Source: Paucibacter aquatile (GTDB lineage: Bacteria; Pseudomonadota; Gammaproteobacteria; Burkholderiales; Burkholderiaceae_C). Taken from it: a stretch of DNA of 64,000 nucleotides. The translations under genes and the position numbers were made by a program. Each line of letters begins with the position of its first letter. Position 1 is the first letter of the stretch. Positions 16,430 through 25,348 of the stretch are shown here, one piece after another. The stretch covers positions 1,612,001-1,676,000 of the forward strand of contig NZ_POSP01000003.1 in assembly GCF_002885975.1 (NCBI RefSeq). Reading direction: 5' to 3'. The notes under the pieces were generated by a model, which made no database searches, had not been told where the DNA came from, and worked only from the letters and a program-made list of their open reading frames with translations.

Positions 16430-18742
16430 TTAGGCGACCTTGAACCGAGCCACCGATTGCTTCAAAGCCTCGGCCGAACGGGACAGCTCGTGCACCATCT
16501 GTGCGGTCGAGCGCGTGCCTTCGCTGGTCTGTTCGGTCACGGCAAAAATGTGCTGGATGTTGGAAGCCACTTCATTGGCCGAGGCCGCTTCGCTGAGCGC
16601 CTGGCTGGAAATCTGCGCGATCAATTCGTCCAGGCGACGTGACACGGCGTCGATCTCTTCCAGGGCCTTGCCGGCCGCGTCGGACAGACGCGTACCCTGC
16701 ACCACCCCGAGGGTCGAGCGCTCCATGGCGGCCACGGCGTCGTGCGTGTCGGTCTGAATGGTCTTGACCAGGGCAGCAATCCGGCGGGTGGCGTCGCCCG
16801 AGCGTTCCGCCAGGCGCTGCACTTCTTCCGCCACCACCGAAAAGCCGCGACCAGCTTCACCGGCCGAGGCGGCCTGGATGGCCGCATTCAGCGCCAGCAC
16901 GTTGGTTTGTTCGGTAATGTCGGAGATCAGCTCGGTGATCTCGCCGATTTCCTGCGAGGACTCGCCCAGACGCTTGATGCGCTTGGAGGTTTCCTGGATG
17001 TGGTCGCGGATGGCGTTCATACCGCTGATGTTGTTCTGCATGGCCTGCAGACCCGACTCGGCCGCTTGACGCGACTGACGCGCCACTTCAGCGGTGGACT
17101 GGGCGGCGTTGGACACCTCGTTGATGCGCTCGGCCATCTGCAGCACGGCCTCACCGGTGGAACGGATCTCGTGCAGCTGTTCCTTGGAGGCGGCCAGCAG
17201 ATCGGTCGAGGTCTGGTCAACCTGGCCGGTGGTGTCCGTCACCCGGGCGGCCGTGGCCTGCACCTGGCCGACCAGATTGCGCAGCTCTTCCACGGTGTAG
17301 TTCACCGAGTCGGCGATGGCGCCGGTGATGTCCTCGGTCACGGTCGCTTGCTGGGTCAGGTCACCTTCAGCGACCGATTGCAGCTCGTTCATCAAACGCA
17401 AAATTGCGGCCTGGTTGGCGTCGTTGACGCGCTTGGCTTCACGCTCCTGCGCCTTCGCCTCGCTCTCTTGGGCTTCGGCCAGCAGGGCCCGTTGCTTCTG
17501 ATCCGCCACGTAGAGGCGCAGGAAGCCGAGCGAACCTGCCACCAGCGCGCCCAGCGAGGCAATCATCAACAGGGCCAGCCACCAGCTCACGCCGCCGGCA
17601 GATTCCAACTCGAGGGCCAGGTCTTCCAGGCCCTTGCGCAGCGCCTCGCTGTCGCCCAGGATGCTCTTCTGGGCTTCACGCGAAGCCACCAGGCCTTGCA
17701 GATTGTCCAGAATGGCCTTAGCCTGGGTGCGGGTCTGTTCGTACTGCTTGAGCAAGGCGACCAGACGTTCGCGCAGCTGCGGGTCCTTGGCGCTGCTCAG
17801 GCGCAGCTCCGAGTTGCCGTTCAGCAGGGCCTCGGCGATCAGCTTGAAGGAGTTCAAGTCCTTGCCCAGCAGGAACACGGCCTCGGGGCTCACGCCTTCC
17901 TGCGTCAGGAATTCGTTGGCGCTCTTGCCGATCCGCTGGGTCAGCATCACCAGCTGACCGGCGGCCGAGATTTCAGCGGCCGAACCGTTGCGTTGCAGCG
18001 ATTCCGAGGCCACGGCCTCGGCGCTTTCCAGCAGATCACTGGATTGGCGGTTGATGGCGCGCAGGGCCTGGCCGACCTCGGTCAGCACCTTTTCCTGCGC
18101 CTGCACCACCTGGGCGTTCTTTTCAGCCCGCTCCACCAGAGGCTGAACGATATCCAGCACCGGCTGCACGCTGCCGGGGGCTGCGGCCAGCGGGCCGTCA
18201 CCGGTACGCAAATTGCCGATCACGCCGACCAGCACGCTGCCGCTCTCACGCAGTTCCGCAAACGCGCCCTGATTGCCCACCAGGGCGGTGGACACCGATT
18301 TGGCCATGCGCTGCGAGTGCATCAAGGCCTGACCGGCCGCACGCACCTGGGCCGAGCTGCGGCTGCCGCCGACCAGGCTCAGGCTGACGGTGACCGCGGT
18401 GCCCAGCAGGCCGGCCGCCACCAGGGCGGTCAGCAGGGTCTGGCGGCGGTTCTCGGCGCTCTTGGCCGGCTGCGGCTGTTCGGTCAGCGGGCCGTCGAGG
18501 GCGGCGCTGGTGGTGGCAAAGGTGCTGGTGCCGACCGCAGTTTCATCGAACTGCGTGGCGCCTTGCTGCTCGGTCGGCAGGGCCTCGGAGATGATGGAGG
18601 AGTTCGACAGCTGGCCTGGGCCGGTGTGCGACTGCGTGGACACCAGCACCGCACCGGAGGGCACGGAGTCCGCGGCCGCGTGCTCGTTCTGGCCTTCGGT
18701 TTCGTTCTTGCCCAGGTTTTTGATCTTGTCCAGGAAGCTCAT
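16430..18742 (-). CDS. pilJ: Type IV pilus methyl-accepting chemotaxis protein PilJ
   Basis: Membrane chemoreceptor of 770 residues that signals to the ChpA kinase through the CheW-like PilI. After a long cytoplasmic N-terminus comes TM1 (LLTALVAAGLLGTAVTVSLS), then a periplasmic region with two PilJ-type segments (LMHSQRMAKSVS and LVMLTQRIGKSANEFL). TM2 follows (WWLALLMIASLGALVAGSLG), then HAMP and a signalling domain with the conserved tip NVLALNAAIQAASAGEAG. The ATG at 18742 has GAGGGTGAG upstream. It sits between pilI and chpA in the operon. Confidence 0.93.
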   Translation of the reverse strand: MSFLDKIKNLGKNETEGQNEHAAADSVPSGAVLVSTQSHTGPGQLSNSSIISEALPTEQQGATQFDETAVGTSTFATTSAALDGPLTEQPQPAKSAENRRQTLLTALVAAGLLGTAVTVSLSLVGGSRSSAQVRAAGQALMHSQRMAKSVSTALVGNQGAFAELRESGSVLVGVIGNLRTGDGPLAAAPGSVQPVLDIVQPLVERAEKNAQVVQAQEKVLTEVGQALRAINRQSSDLLESAEAVASESLQRNGSAAEISAAGQLVMLTQRIGKSANEFLTQEGVSPEAVFLLGKDLNSFKLIAEALLNGNSELRLSSAKDPQLRERLVALLKQYEQTRTQAKAILDNLQGLVASREAQKSILGDSEALRKGLEDLALELESAGGVSWWLALLMIASLGALVAGSLGFLRLYVADQKQRALLAEAQESEAKAQEREAKRVNDANQAAILRLMNELQSVAEGDLTQQATVTEDITGAIADSVNYTVEELRNLVGQVQATAARVTDTTGQVDQTSTDLLAASKEQLHEIRSTGEAVLQMAERINEVSNAAQSTAEVARQSRQAAESGLQAMQNNISGMNAIRDHIQETSKRIKRLGESSQEIGEITELISDITEQTNVLALNAAIQAASAGEAGRGFSVVAEEVQRLAERSGDATRRIAALVKTIQTDTHDAVAAMERSTLGVVQGTRLSDAAGKALEEIDAVSRRLDELIAQISSQALSEAASANEVASNIQHIFAVTEQTSEGTRSTAQMVHELSRSAEALKQSVARFKVA

Positions 18743-18845
18743 CTCACCCTCGTGAATACGTTTGGAAGCCGATCCCACATGGATCGGCGTTGGCCGTGCC
18801 GCTGACTCTTGAGCCTAGCTCAAGGCGGGCTGTTTGCTTATCAGA

Positions 18846-19403
18846 TCAAACCACGACTCGCAGGAACTGGTCGTGCTTGGACAGTGCCTCAAGATCGAGC
18901 ACCTGCCAGCTGCGTCCCTCAGCGTCGAGCAGGCGCGGTCCGGCGAAACGCGGGCGTGCCCCGCCCTCCTCGGCCTGCGCCGGATCGGGGCTCAGCTGCT
19001 CATCGCCGCGCAGGCCCAGCAGGCGATCCACCAAGAGCGCGCAGTTCAGATTGAGCTCGGCATTGAGCGAGACCAGGCGAACCTGAGCCACATCCTGACG
19101 CGCTTCACTGCGCTGAGCACCGGATTCACGCAGGCCCAGGAACACCGCCAGATCGACGACGGTGAACAGGCCTCCGCGCAGATTGGCCACGCCCGCCAGC
19201 CAGGGCTGGGCATAGGGCAAGGGCCGCATCGGCACCGGCGTGAAGATTTCGGCCGCCTGGCGCAGCGAGAGCAGCAGGCCGACGCCTGCACATTCGACCG
19301 CCAGCCAGCTGGCCGCCTGGGTCTCTTGATCGCGCGCCGCCTGCATGCGCTGCGCGAGGCGGGTCTGCAGATCGCGCAGGGCTTGCTTGTTGTTGCTACT
19401 CAT
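18846..19403 (-). CDS. pilI: CheW-like adaptor PilI
   Basis: Cytoplasmic coupling protein of 185 residues, expected to bridge PilJ and ChpA. The CheW fold is visible from about residue 35: LLLSLRQAAEIFTPVPMRPLP, LAGVANLRGGLFTVVDLAVFLG, CALLVDRLLGLRG. N-terminal residues form an amphipathic helix (QALRDLQTRLAQRMQAARDQ). It lies 17 bp after pilH and 103 bp before pilJ, same strand. Confidence 0.9.
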   Translation of the reverse strand: MSSNNKQALRDLQTRLAQRMQAARDQETQAASWLAVECAGVGLLLSLRQAAEIFTPVPMRPLPYAQPWLAGVANLRGGLFTVVDLAVFLGLRESGAQRSEARQDVAQVRLVSLNAELNLNCALLVDRLLGLRGDEQLSPDPAQAEEGGARPRFAGPRLLDAEGRSWQVLDLEALSKHDQFLRVVV

Positions 19404-19420
19404 GTCAGCGCCCTCGGGGC

Positions 19421-19786
19421 TCAGCCCAGGGCCTTGATCTTGGCCAGCAACTCCTCGGCCTTGACCGGCTTGACCACATAGTCACGCGCGCCCTGGCGCA
19501 TGCCCCAGACCTTGTCGGTCTCCTGGTTCTTGCTGGTGCACATGATCACCGGCACGGCAGCAAAGCGCTCGTCGCGGGTGATGCTGCGGGTCAGCTGGAA
19601 GCCGTTCTGGCCGGGCATGACCACGTCCATCAGGATCAGGTCGGGCACTTCCTCGGCCAGGCGCTTCATCGCCTCTTCGCCGTTCTCGGCGGTGCGCACC
19701 AGATAACCGCGCTTGACCAGCATCTCGCTGAGCACATGCAACTCGGTCTTGGAATCATCGACCAGCAGGATTTTTTGTATCGGCAT
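19421..19786 (-). CDS. pilH: Response regulator PilH (single receiver domain)
   Basis: A 121-residue stand-alone receiver. It has the acidic pair in LLVDDSK, the phospho-acceptor Asp in LILMDVVMPGQNGF, the conserved Thr/Ser in IMCTSK and the Lys in YVVKPVK. In the Pil-Chp system PilH acts with PilG to set pilus retraction and cAMP output, probably as the phosphate sink. It is the second response-regulator gene of the operon, 155 bp after pilG. Confidence 0.92.
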   Translation of the reverse strand: MPIQKILLVDDSKTELHVLSEMLVKRGYLVRTAENGEEAMKRLAEEVPDLILMDVVMPGQNGFQLTRSITRDERFAAVPVIMCTSKNQETDKVWGMRQGARDYVVKPVKAEELLAKIKALG

Positions 19787-19941
19787 TTGGAATCCTCACG
19801 TCGCCGCGGCGGCAGCTTTTGCGCCTCGGCAACTCAACCGACGGACTTGTCGGCACACACAAGCTTGGACAACGGCAACAACAACGGTAACTACATCTAC
19901 GTCCAGGTCCTTCAGGCCGCGCCCGTCAGACCCACACAAGC

Positions 19942-20355
19942 TCAGGCCGCGCGTCGATGGGACAGCACAGCCTGCAACAACTGATCTTTGGTGAAAGGCT
20001 TGGTCAGGTAGTCTTGAGAGCCGACCATGCGCCCGCGCGCCTTGTCGAAGAGACCATCCTTGGACGACAGCATGATGACGGGCACCGCCGCGAACTGCGG
20101 ATTGCGCTTGATGATGGCGCAGGTCTGGTAGCCGTCGAGGCGTGGCATCAGGATGTCGCAGAACACCAGATCCGGCTGGTAGTCGCTCAACTTGGCCAAG
20201 GCATCGAAGCCATCCTCGGCCAGCACGACTTCGTGCCCACCTTGCTTGAGGAAGATCTCCGCGCTGCGCCGGATGGTGTTGCTGTCGTCGATGACCAGCA
20301 CTTTCGCGGCGCCGGCTGCGGCAGCTTGAAAGCCTTCAGGTACTTGTACGTTCAA
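19942..20355 (-). CDS. pilG: Response regulator PilG (single receiver domain)
   Basis: A 137-residue receiver with a short N-terminal extension (MNVQVPEGFQAAAAGAAK). The core has VLVIDDSNTIRRSAEIFL, the phospho-Asp in LVFCDILMPRLDGYQT, the Ser pair in IMLSSKDG and the Lys in YLTKPFTK. This fits PilG, the output regulator of the Pil-Chp pathway. It lies 86 bp after the rubredoxin gene and opens the chemosensory part of the operon. Confidence 0.92.
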   Translation of the reverse strand: MNVQVPEGFQAAAAGAAKVLVIDDSNTIRRSAEIFLKQGGHEVVLAEDGFDALAKLSDYQPDLVFCDILMPRLDGYQTCAIIKRNPQFAAVPVIMLSSKDGLFDKARGRMVGSQDYLTKPFTKDQLLQAVLSHRRAA

Positions 20356-20441
20356 GCCTTATCTCCTCACAGCGATGCCCGCAGGGCGGCTGCGCCACGG
20401 GCACGAGCAAACAGGTGGGAATGCGCTGCCTTGAGGCAGCG

Positions 20442-20615
20442 TCAGATGCGAACCATTTCGAAGTCTTCTTTGCGGGCGCCACACTCAGGGCAGGTCCAGT
20501 TCATATCGACATCGGCCCACAGCGTACCCGGTGCAATACCGTGCTCGGGATCCCCTGTGGTTTCGTCGTAGATCCAACCACAGATCAGGCACATCCAGGT
20601 ACTAGCTTCGCTCAC
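20442..20615 (-). CDS. Rubredoxin
   Basis: Small iron protein for one-electron transfer, 57 residues. Both Cys pairs for the Fe(Cys)4 site are present: MCLICGWIYDE and WTCPECGARKEDFEM. PEHGIAPGTLWADV lies between them. I chose the GTG at 20615 (VSEASTWMCLICG); the ATG at 20594 would leave almost nothing before the first Cys. No strong Shine-Dalgarno is seen. Rubredoxin upstream of pilG is a common arrangement in betaproteobacteria, but a functional link to pili is unproven. It is divergent from thiD. Confidence 0.9.
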   Translation of the reverse strand: MSEASTWMCLICGWIYDETTGDPEHGIAPGTLWADVDMNWTCPECGARKEDFEMVRI

Positions 20616-20874
20616 GATGGGTATAGGTTTGCTATCTACAATGCGAAGATTGTAGCCACGCCAACTGGGGCCGCCGGAGCGCTCCCGTCGGCAAGGACGC
20701 AACATCAGGATTCCCCTTGTCCCGCCCGTCACGAAAGCAGGCTAACGAATTCGTGACCAAGTCCTCAAAGACTGACCTGAGACCCAAGAAAGAGCTTGTC
20801 CAGCCCCTCGCCGCCTGCGGCCCGCCATTTGCATTTGCTTGCAATTTCTGTCCTCTGAACCCGCGCCGCACACC

Positions 20875-21849
20875 ATGAATCACAAGACCGACACCCCCAG
20901 CGCCGCCGATCCGACGGCGCCCGCCGACGAGCAGGAGCCGCAAGCCCCGGCCTGCGTCTTGAGCTTCAATGCCAGCGACGCCAGTGGCGCCGGTGGCCTG
21001 GCCGGCGACATCGCAACCATCGCCGCCATGGGCGCGCACTGCCTGCCGGTGGTCAGCGCCATCGTGCTGCGCGACACGGCCGAGGTGTTCGAGCACCACA
21101 CCCTGGACCCCGACACCATCGCCGAGCAGGCCCGCCTGATTCTGGAAGATGTGCAGATCAGCGCCTGGAAGGTCGGCTTTCTGGGCAGCGCCGAGGGCGT
21201 GAGCGCCGTGGCCGAGGTGCTGTCGGACTACCCCGACGTGCCCCTGGTCGCCTACCTGCCCAATGTGTCCTGGCTCGACGAAGAGCAGCAGGCCAGCTAT
21301 CTGGATGCCTTCCGCGAGCTGGTGCTGCCGCAGACCCATGTGCTGGTCGGCAACCACAAGACCTTGAGCGACTTCCTGCTGCCCGACTGGGACGCCGATC
21401 GCCCGGCCTCACCGCGCGAGCTGGCCGTGGCCGCCGGCCAGCATGGCACGGCCCATGTGCTGGTCACCGGCATCCAGCTGCCCAATCAGTTTGTCGACAA
21501 TGTGCTGGCCACGCCGGCCGGCCCGGTGACGGGCGAGAAGTTCGAGCGCTTCGAAGTCAACTTCGTCGGCGCCGGCGACACGCTCTCGGCCGGCCTGGCC
21601 GCCCTGCTCTCGGTCGGCGCCGAAATCCACTCGGCCGTCGGCGAGGCCCTGTCCTTTCTGGACCAGGCCCTGGACGGCGGTTTCCGCCCCGGCATGGGCA
21701 ATGTCGTTCCCGACCGCTTCTTCTGGGCCCTGCCGCCCAGCGAAGAGGAAGAAGCCGCCATGGCCGCCGAAGCTGCCGGCCATGCCAGCACCCCCACCCT
21801 GACCCTGGACGAGCCCGCACCGGGCCGTCCGCCGCGCCGCATGCACTGA
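20875..21849 (+). CDS. thiD: Hydroxymethylpyrimidine/phosphomethylpyrimidine kinase
   Basis: Phosphorylates hydroxymethylpyrimidine and its monophosphate for thiamine synthesis. The 324-residue ribokinase-fold protein has N-terminal CVLSFNASDASGAGGLAGDI (substrate and ATP region), IVLRDTAEVFEHHTLD, and the catalytic anion-hole motif FVGAGDTLSAGLAALL. A Pro/Ala/Glu-rich N-terminus (about 25 residues) and a C-terminal tail (about 40) look like lineage additions. Native ThiD usually begins the kinase domain with a fuller GxDP motif, which is altered here (SFNASD). The ATG at 20875 is the only one well placed. No convincing TPP riboswitch precedes it. Confidence 0.8.
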   Translation: MNHKTDTPSAADPTAPADEQEPQAPACVLSFNASDASGAGGLAGDIATIAAMGAHCLPVVSAIVLRDTAEVFEHHTLDPDTIAEQARLILEDVQISAWKVGFLGSAEGVSAVAEVLSDYPDVPLVAYLPNVSWLDEEQQASYLDAFRELVLPQTHVLVGNHKTLSDFLLPDWDADRPASPRELAVAAGQHGTAHVLVTGIQLPNQFVDNVLATPAGPVTGEKFERFEVNFVGAGDTLSAGLAALLSVGAEIHSAVGEALSFLDQALDGGFRPGMGNVVPDRFFWALPPSEEEEAAMAAEAAGHASTPTLTLDEPAPGRPPRRMH

Positions 21850-21878
21850 AACCCGTGCCTGCTGGCACCGAAGCCCAT

Positions 21879-21901
21879 GGCCCCGATCGGGGCCGTCTTT
21901 T
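21879..21901 (+). terminator. Rho-independent terminator after thiD
   Basis: GGCCCCGATCGGGGCC followed by GTCTTTTCG, about 30 bp after the thiD stop and 22 bp before hemL. hemL probably has its own promoter or depends on read-through. Confidence 0.75.
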
Positions 21902-21922
21902 CGTTCGCCGAGCCTCATCAAG

Positions 21923-23209
21923 ATGTCCAAGAACCAAGCTTTGTTCGAACGCGCCCAGCGCGTGATCCCCGGTGGCGTGAACTCGCCGGTGCGCGCATTC
22001 CGCGCGGTCGGCGGCACGCCGCGCTTCATCACCCGTGGCGATGGCGCCTACATCTTCGATGCCGAAGGCCAGCGCTACATCGACTACATCGGCTCCTGGG
22101 GCCCGATGATCCTCGGCCACGGCCACCCGGCCGTGCTGGAAGCGGTCACCAAGGCCGCACAAGAGGGCTTCTCCTTTGGCGCGCCGACCGAGCGTGAGAT
22201 CGAGCTGGCCGAAGAGATCCTGAAGCTGGTGCCCAGCATGGAGCAGGTGCGCCTGGTGTCCTCGGGCACCGAGGCGACCATGAGCGCCATCCGCCTGGCG
22301 CGCGGTGCCACCGGCCGCAGCAAGTTCATCAAGTTCGAAGGCTGCTACCACGGCCACACCGACGCGCTGCTGGTCAAGGCAGGGTCAGGTCTTGCCACCT
22401 TCGGCCACCCGACCAGCGCCGGCGTGCCGGCCGAGGTGGCCCAGCACACCCTGGTGCTGGAGTTCAACCACCTGGCCCAGCTGGAAGAAGCCTTCGCCCT
22501 GCACGGCAAGGAGCTGGCCTGCGTGATCATCGAGCCGATCGCCGGCAATATGAATTTCGTGCGCACCCAGACGGCGTACATGAAGCGCCTGCGCGAGCTC
22601 TGCACCGAACACGGCGCCCTGCTGGTGATGGACGAGGTGATGACCGGCTTCCGCGTCGGTCTGCACAGCGCCCAAGGCCATTACGCCAGCCTGATCCCCG
22701 GCTTCAAGCCCGACATCAGCGTCTTTGGCAAGGTCATCGGCGGCGGCATGCCCCTGGCCGCCTTCGGCGCCAGCCGCGACATCATGAAACACCTGGCCCC
22801 GCTGGGCGGCGTCTACCAGGCCGGCACCCTGAGCGGCAACCCGGTGGCCACCGCTTGCGGCCTGGCCACGCTGCGCGAGATCCAGAAGCCCGGTTTCTTC
22901 GAAGACCTGTCGGCCAAGACGCGTCGCCTGGTCGATGGCTTGGCAGCGGTCGCCAAAGACAACGGCGTGCCCTTCAGCGTCGATTGCCAAGGCGGCATGT
23001 TCGGCTTCTTCCTGATGGACCAGCTGCCGCAGGAATACCAGACCGTGATGACGACCGACAAGGAGCGCTTCAACCGCTTCTTCCACGCCATGCTGGACGC
23101 CGGCGTCTATCTGGCCCCGGCGCTGTACGAAGCCGGCTTTGTCTCCGCCGCCCACAGCGAGGCCGACATCCAGGCCACGCTGGACGCCGCTCGCCAAGCC
23201 CTGCGCTGA
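21923..23209 (+). CDS. hemL: Glutamate-1-semialdehyde 2,1-aminomutase
   Basis: PLP enzyme converting glutamate-1-semialdehyde to 5-aminolevulinate in C5 heme synthesis. The 428-residue length is exact for the family. Visible motifs are RVIPGGVNSPVRAF at the N-terminus, VSSGTEATMSAIRLARG for phosphate binding, LLVMDEVMTGFRVG with the cofactor Asp, and the Schiff-base Lys near residue 269 in FGKVIGGGMPLAAFG. GNPVA and the C-terminal family pattern are intact. It is followed 17 bp later by a HAD phosphatase gene. Confidence 0.96.
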   Translation: MSKNQALFERAQRVIPGGVNSPVRAFRAVGGTPRFITRGDGAYIFDAEGQRYIDYIGSWGPMILGHGHPAVLEAVTKAAQEGFSFGAPTEREIELAEEILKLVPSMEQVRLVSSGTEATMSAIRLARGATGRSKFIKFEGCYHGHTDALLVKAGSGLATFGHPTSAGVPAEVAQHTLVLEFNHLAQLEEAFALHGKELACVIIEPIAGNMNFVRTQTAYMKRLRELCTEHGALLVMDEVMTGFRVGLHSAQGHYASLIPGFKPDISVFGKVIGGGMPLAAFGASRDIMKHLAPLGGVYQAGTLSGNPVATACGLATLREIQKPGFFEDLSAKTRRLVDGLAAVAKDNGVPFSVDCQGGMFGFFLMDQLPQEYQTVMTTDKERFNRFFHAMLDAGVYLAPALYEAGFVSAAHSEADIQATLDAARQALR

Positions 23210-23226
23210 TCTCAGCGCCCCCTGTC

Positions 23227-23901
23227 ATGCCGCACACCGGCCGCCGCTTCACCGCGGCCATCTTTGATATGGATGGCCTGCTGCTCGATTCCGAGCGGCC
23301 CATCCGTGACGCCTGGCTGCGCCAGAGTGCGGCTGCGGGTACACCGCTCAGCGAAGTCGACTATCTGAAGACCGTCGGCATCAACCGCCGCGACAGCCTG
23401 CGGGTGCTGAGCGATCTGCTGGGCTCGCACGCCATCGCCGAGGCCATGTACGAGGCGGTGGACCGCGAGGTCGAGGCGCAGTTCCAGGGCCAGGGCTTTG
23501 CCTTGCGCCCTGGTGCGCTGGGGCTGCTGCAGGCGCTGCAAGCGCGCCGCGTGCCCTGCGCGGTGGCCTCCTCCACCCGCCATGCCGAGGTGCTGCGGCG
23601 CCTGGGCCTGGCCGGTTTGCTGGGCTTTTTCGGCCCCATCCACGGCGGCGACCAGGTCGCACGCGGCAAGCCCCACCCCGACCTGTTCGAGCTGGCCGCG
23701 CGCAGCCTGGGCTGCCCGCCTGAGCAGACCCTGGTGTTTGAAGACTCCAGCTTCGGCGCCCGCGGGGCGCTGACCGCGGGCGCCGGCGTGGTGCTGGTGC
23801 CCGATCTCAAATCCCCGGACCCCGAGATCACACCGCGCTGCCTGGTGCTGAGCTCGCTCGAAAACGCCCTGCCCCTGAGCGAAGCGTGGTTCATGGCCTG
23901 A
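23227..23901 (+). CDS. HAD family phosphatase (beta-phosphoglucomutase-like)
   Basis: A 224-residue HAD hydrolase acting on a phosphorylated small molecule. Motif I is FDMDGLLLDSE (nucleophile and acid Asp), motif II is VASSTR, motif III is the Lys in RGKPHPD, and motif IV is LVFEDSSFGARGA. The small helical cap between motifs I and II places it with the PGM/phosphoglycolate-phosphatase subgroup. It starts 17 bp after hemL and is probably co-transcribed. The substrate is unknown. Confidence 0.88.
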   Translation: MPHTGRRFTAAIFDMDGLLLDSERPIRDAWLRQSAAAGTPLSEVDYLKTVGINRRDSLRVLSDLLGSHAIAEAMYEAVDREVEAQFQGQGFALRPGALGLLQALQARRVPCAVASSTRHAEVLRRLGLAGLLGFFGPIHGGDQVARGKPHPDLFELAARSLGCPPEQTLVFEDSSFGARGALTAGAGVVLVPDLKSPDPEITPRCLVLSSLENALPLSEAWFMA

Positions 23902-23958
23902 ACCATCGCCACGCGAGCTACGCTCGCACCCCGTTTCTGACGATTGACGATCACGACC

Positions 23959-25347
23959 ATGCACATCCACATCCTCGGCATCTGCGGCACTTTCATGGGC
24001 GGCCTGGCCGCCCTGGCGCGCGAGGCCGGCCACCGCGTCACCGGCTGCGATGCCAATGTCTACCCGCCGATGAGCGATCAGCTGCTGGCCCTGGGCATCG
24101 AGCTGAGCCAAGGTTTCGGCGCCGAGCAGATGGCGCTGCAGCCCGATGTGTTCGTGATCGGCAATGTGGTCACGCGCGGCGAGAAGTTCCCGCTGATGGA
24201 AGCCATCCTCGACGCTGGCGCCGCCTACACCAGCGGCCCGCAATGGCTGGCCGAGCATGTGCTGCAGGGCCGCCATGTGCTGGCTGTCGCCGGCACCCAC
24301 GGCAAGACCAGCACCACCTCGATGCTGGCCTGGATCCTTGAACACGCCGGCCTGCAGCCGGGTTTTCTGGTCGGCGGTGTGCCGCAGAACTTTGGCGTCA
24401 GCGCCAAGCTCGGTTCGGGTCCTGCATTCGTGATTGAGGCGGACGAATACGACACGGCTTTCTTCGACAAGCGCAGCAAGTTCGTGCACTACCGCCCGCG
24501 CACGGCCGTGCTGAACAACCTTGAGTACGACCACGCCGACATCTTCCCCGACCTGGCCGCCATCGAGACGCAGTTCCACCACCTGGTGCGCACCGTGCCG
24601 GCCAGCGGCCGTATCGTGCTCAATGCCCGCGAAGAGGCGCTGCAGCGCGTGCTCAGCCGCGGCTGCTGGAGCGAGGTGCAGCGATTCGGGGCTCGCAAGG
24701 AAGAAAGCGGCGCCCTGCGCGCGCGCGGCGAACCGCAGGCCTTCGATGTGCTGCGCGGCAGCCTCAAGGTGGCGCGGGTCGAGTGGTCGTTGATCGGCGA
24801 GCACAACCAGCTCAACGCCCTGGCCGCCATCGCCGCCGCCGAGCACCTGGGCGTGACGCCCGAGCAGAGTGCCGCCGCCCTGACCGAATTCAAGAACGTG
24901 CGCCGCCGCATGGAGCTGCGCGGCGAAGTCACCGTTGCCGGGGGCAGCATCAAGGTCTACGACGACTTCGCCCACCACCCCACGGCCATCCGCACCACGG
25001 TGGACGGCCTGCGCCGCCGCATCGCACCGGCGGAGCGCATCCTGGCCATTTTCGAGCCGCGCTCCAACACCATGAAGCTGGGCACCATGAAGGCGCAGCT
25101 GCCTTGGGCCCTGGAGGCCGCCGACCTGAGCTTCTGCCACCAGGACGGCCTGGGCTGGGACGCCGCCGAGGCCCTGGCGCCGATGGGCACGCAAGCCGTC
25201 GTGACGGCGAATATCGACGCATTGATCGCTGCGGTGCTCAAGGCCGCCCGCCCGGGCGACCACCTGCTGTGCATGAGCAATGGCGGCTTCGGCGGCATTC
25301 ACGACAAGCTGCTGGCGGCCCTGGCCGAGCGCGCCGCCCGCAGCTGA
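23959..25347 (+). CDS. mpl: UDP-N-acetylmuramate:L-alanyl-gamma-D-glutamyl-meso-diaminopimelate ligase
   Basis: Murein-recycling ligase that joins recovered tripeptide to UDP-MurNAc. The 462-residue Mur-ligase fold shows N-terminal MHIHILGICGTFMGGLAALA, the ATP P-loop GTHGKTST near residue 112, VIEADEYDTAFFDKRSKF, and YDDFAHHPTA, which is typical of Mpl. The start was set at the ATG at 23959 by homology of the first strand. A GNAT gene starts two bases after its stop codon. Confidence 0.94.
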   Translation: MHIHILGICGTFMGGLAALAREAGHRVTGCDANVYPPMSDQLLALGIELSQGFGAEQMALQPDVFVIGNVVTRGEKFPLMEAILDAGAAYTSGPQWLAEHVLQGRHVLAVAGTHGKTSTTSMLAWILEHAGLQPGFLVGGVPQNFGVSAKLGSGPAFVIEADEYDTAFFDKRSKFVHYRPRTAVLNNLEYDHADIFPDLAAIETQFHHLVRTVPASGRIVLNAREEALQRVLSRGCWSEVQRFGARKEESGALRARGEPQAFDVLRGSLKVARVEWSLIGEHNQLNALAAIAAAEHLGVTPEQSAAALTEFKNVRRRMELRGEVTVAGGSIKVYDDFAHHPTAIRTTVDGLRRRIAPAERILAIFEPRSNTMKLGTMKAQLPWALEAADLSFCHQDGLGWDAAEALAPMGTQAVVTANIDALIAAVLKAARPGDHLLCMSNGGFGGIHDKLLAALAERAARS

Positions 25348-25348
25348 G

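Noticed and set aside
13745..16642. 965-codon open frame on the plus strand opposite chpA
   Set aside because: Shadow of the high-GC chpA coding strand; composition is Gln/His/Arg/Gly-rich without domains, and it overlaps both chpA and pilJ.
20770..20874. Possible TPP riboswitch upstream of thiD (contains CTGAGA)
   Set aside because: Only the hexamer is present; the other conserved TPP-riboswitch blocks and the required helices are missing.
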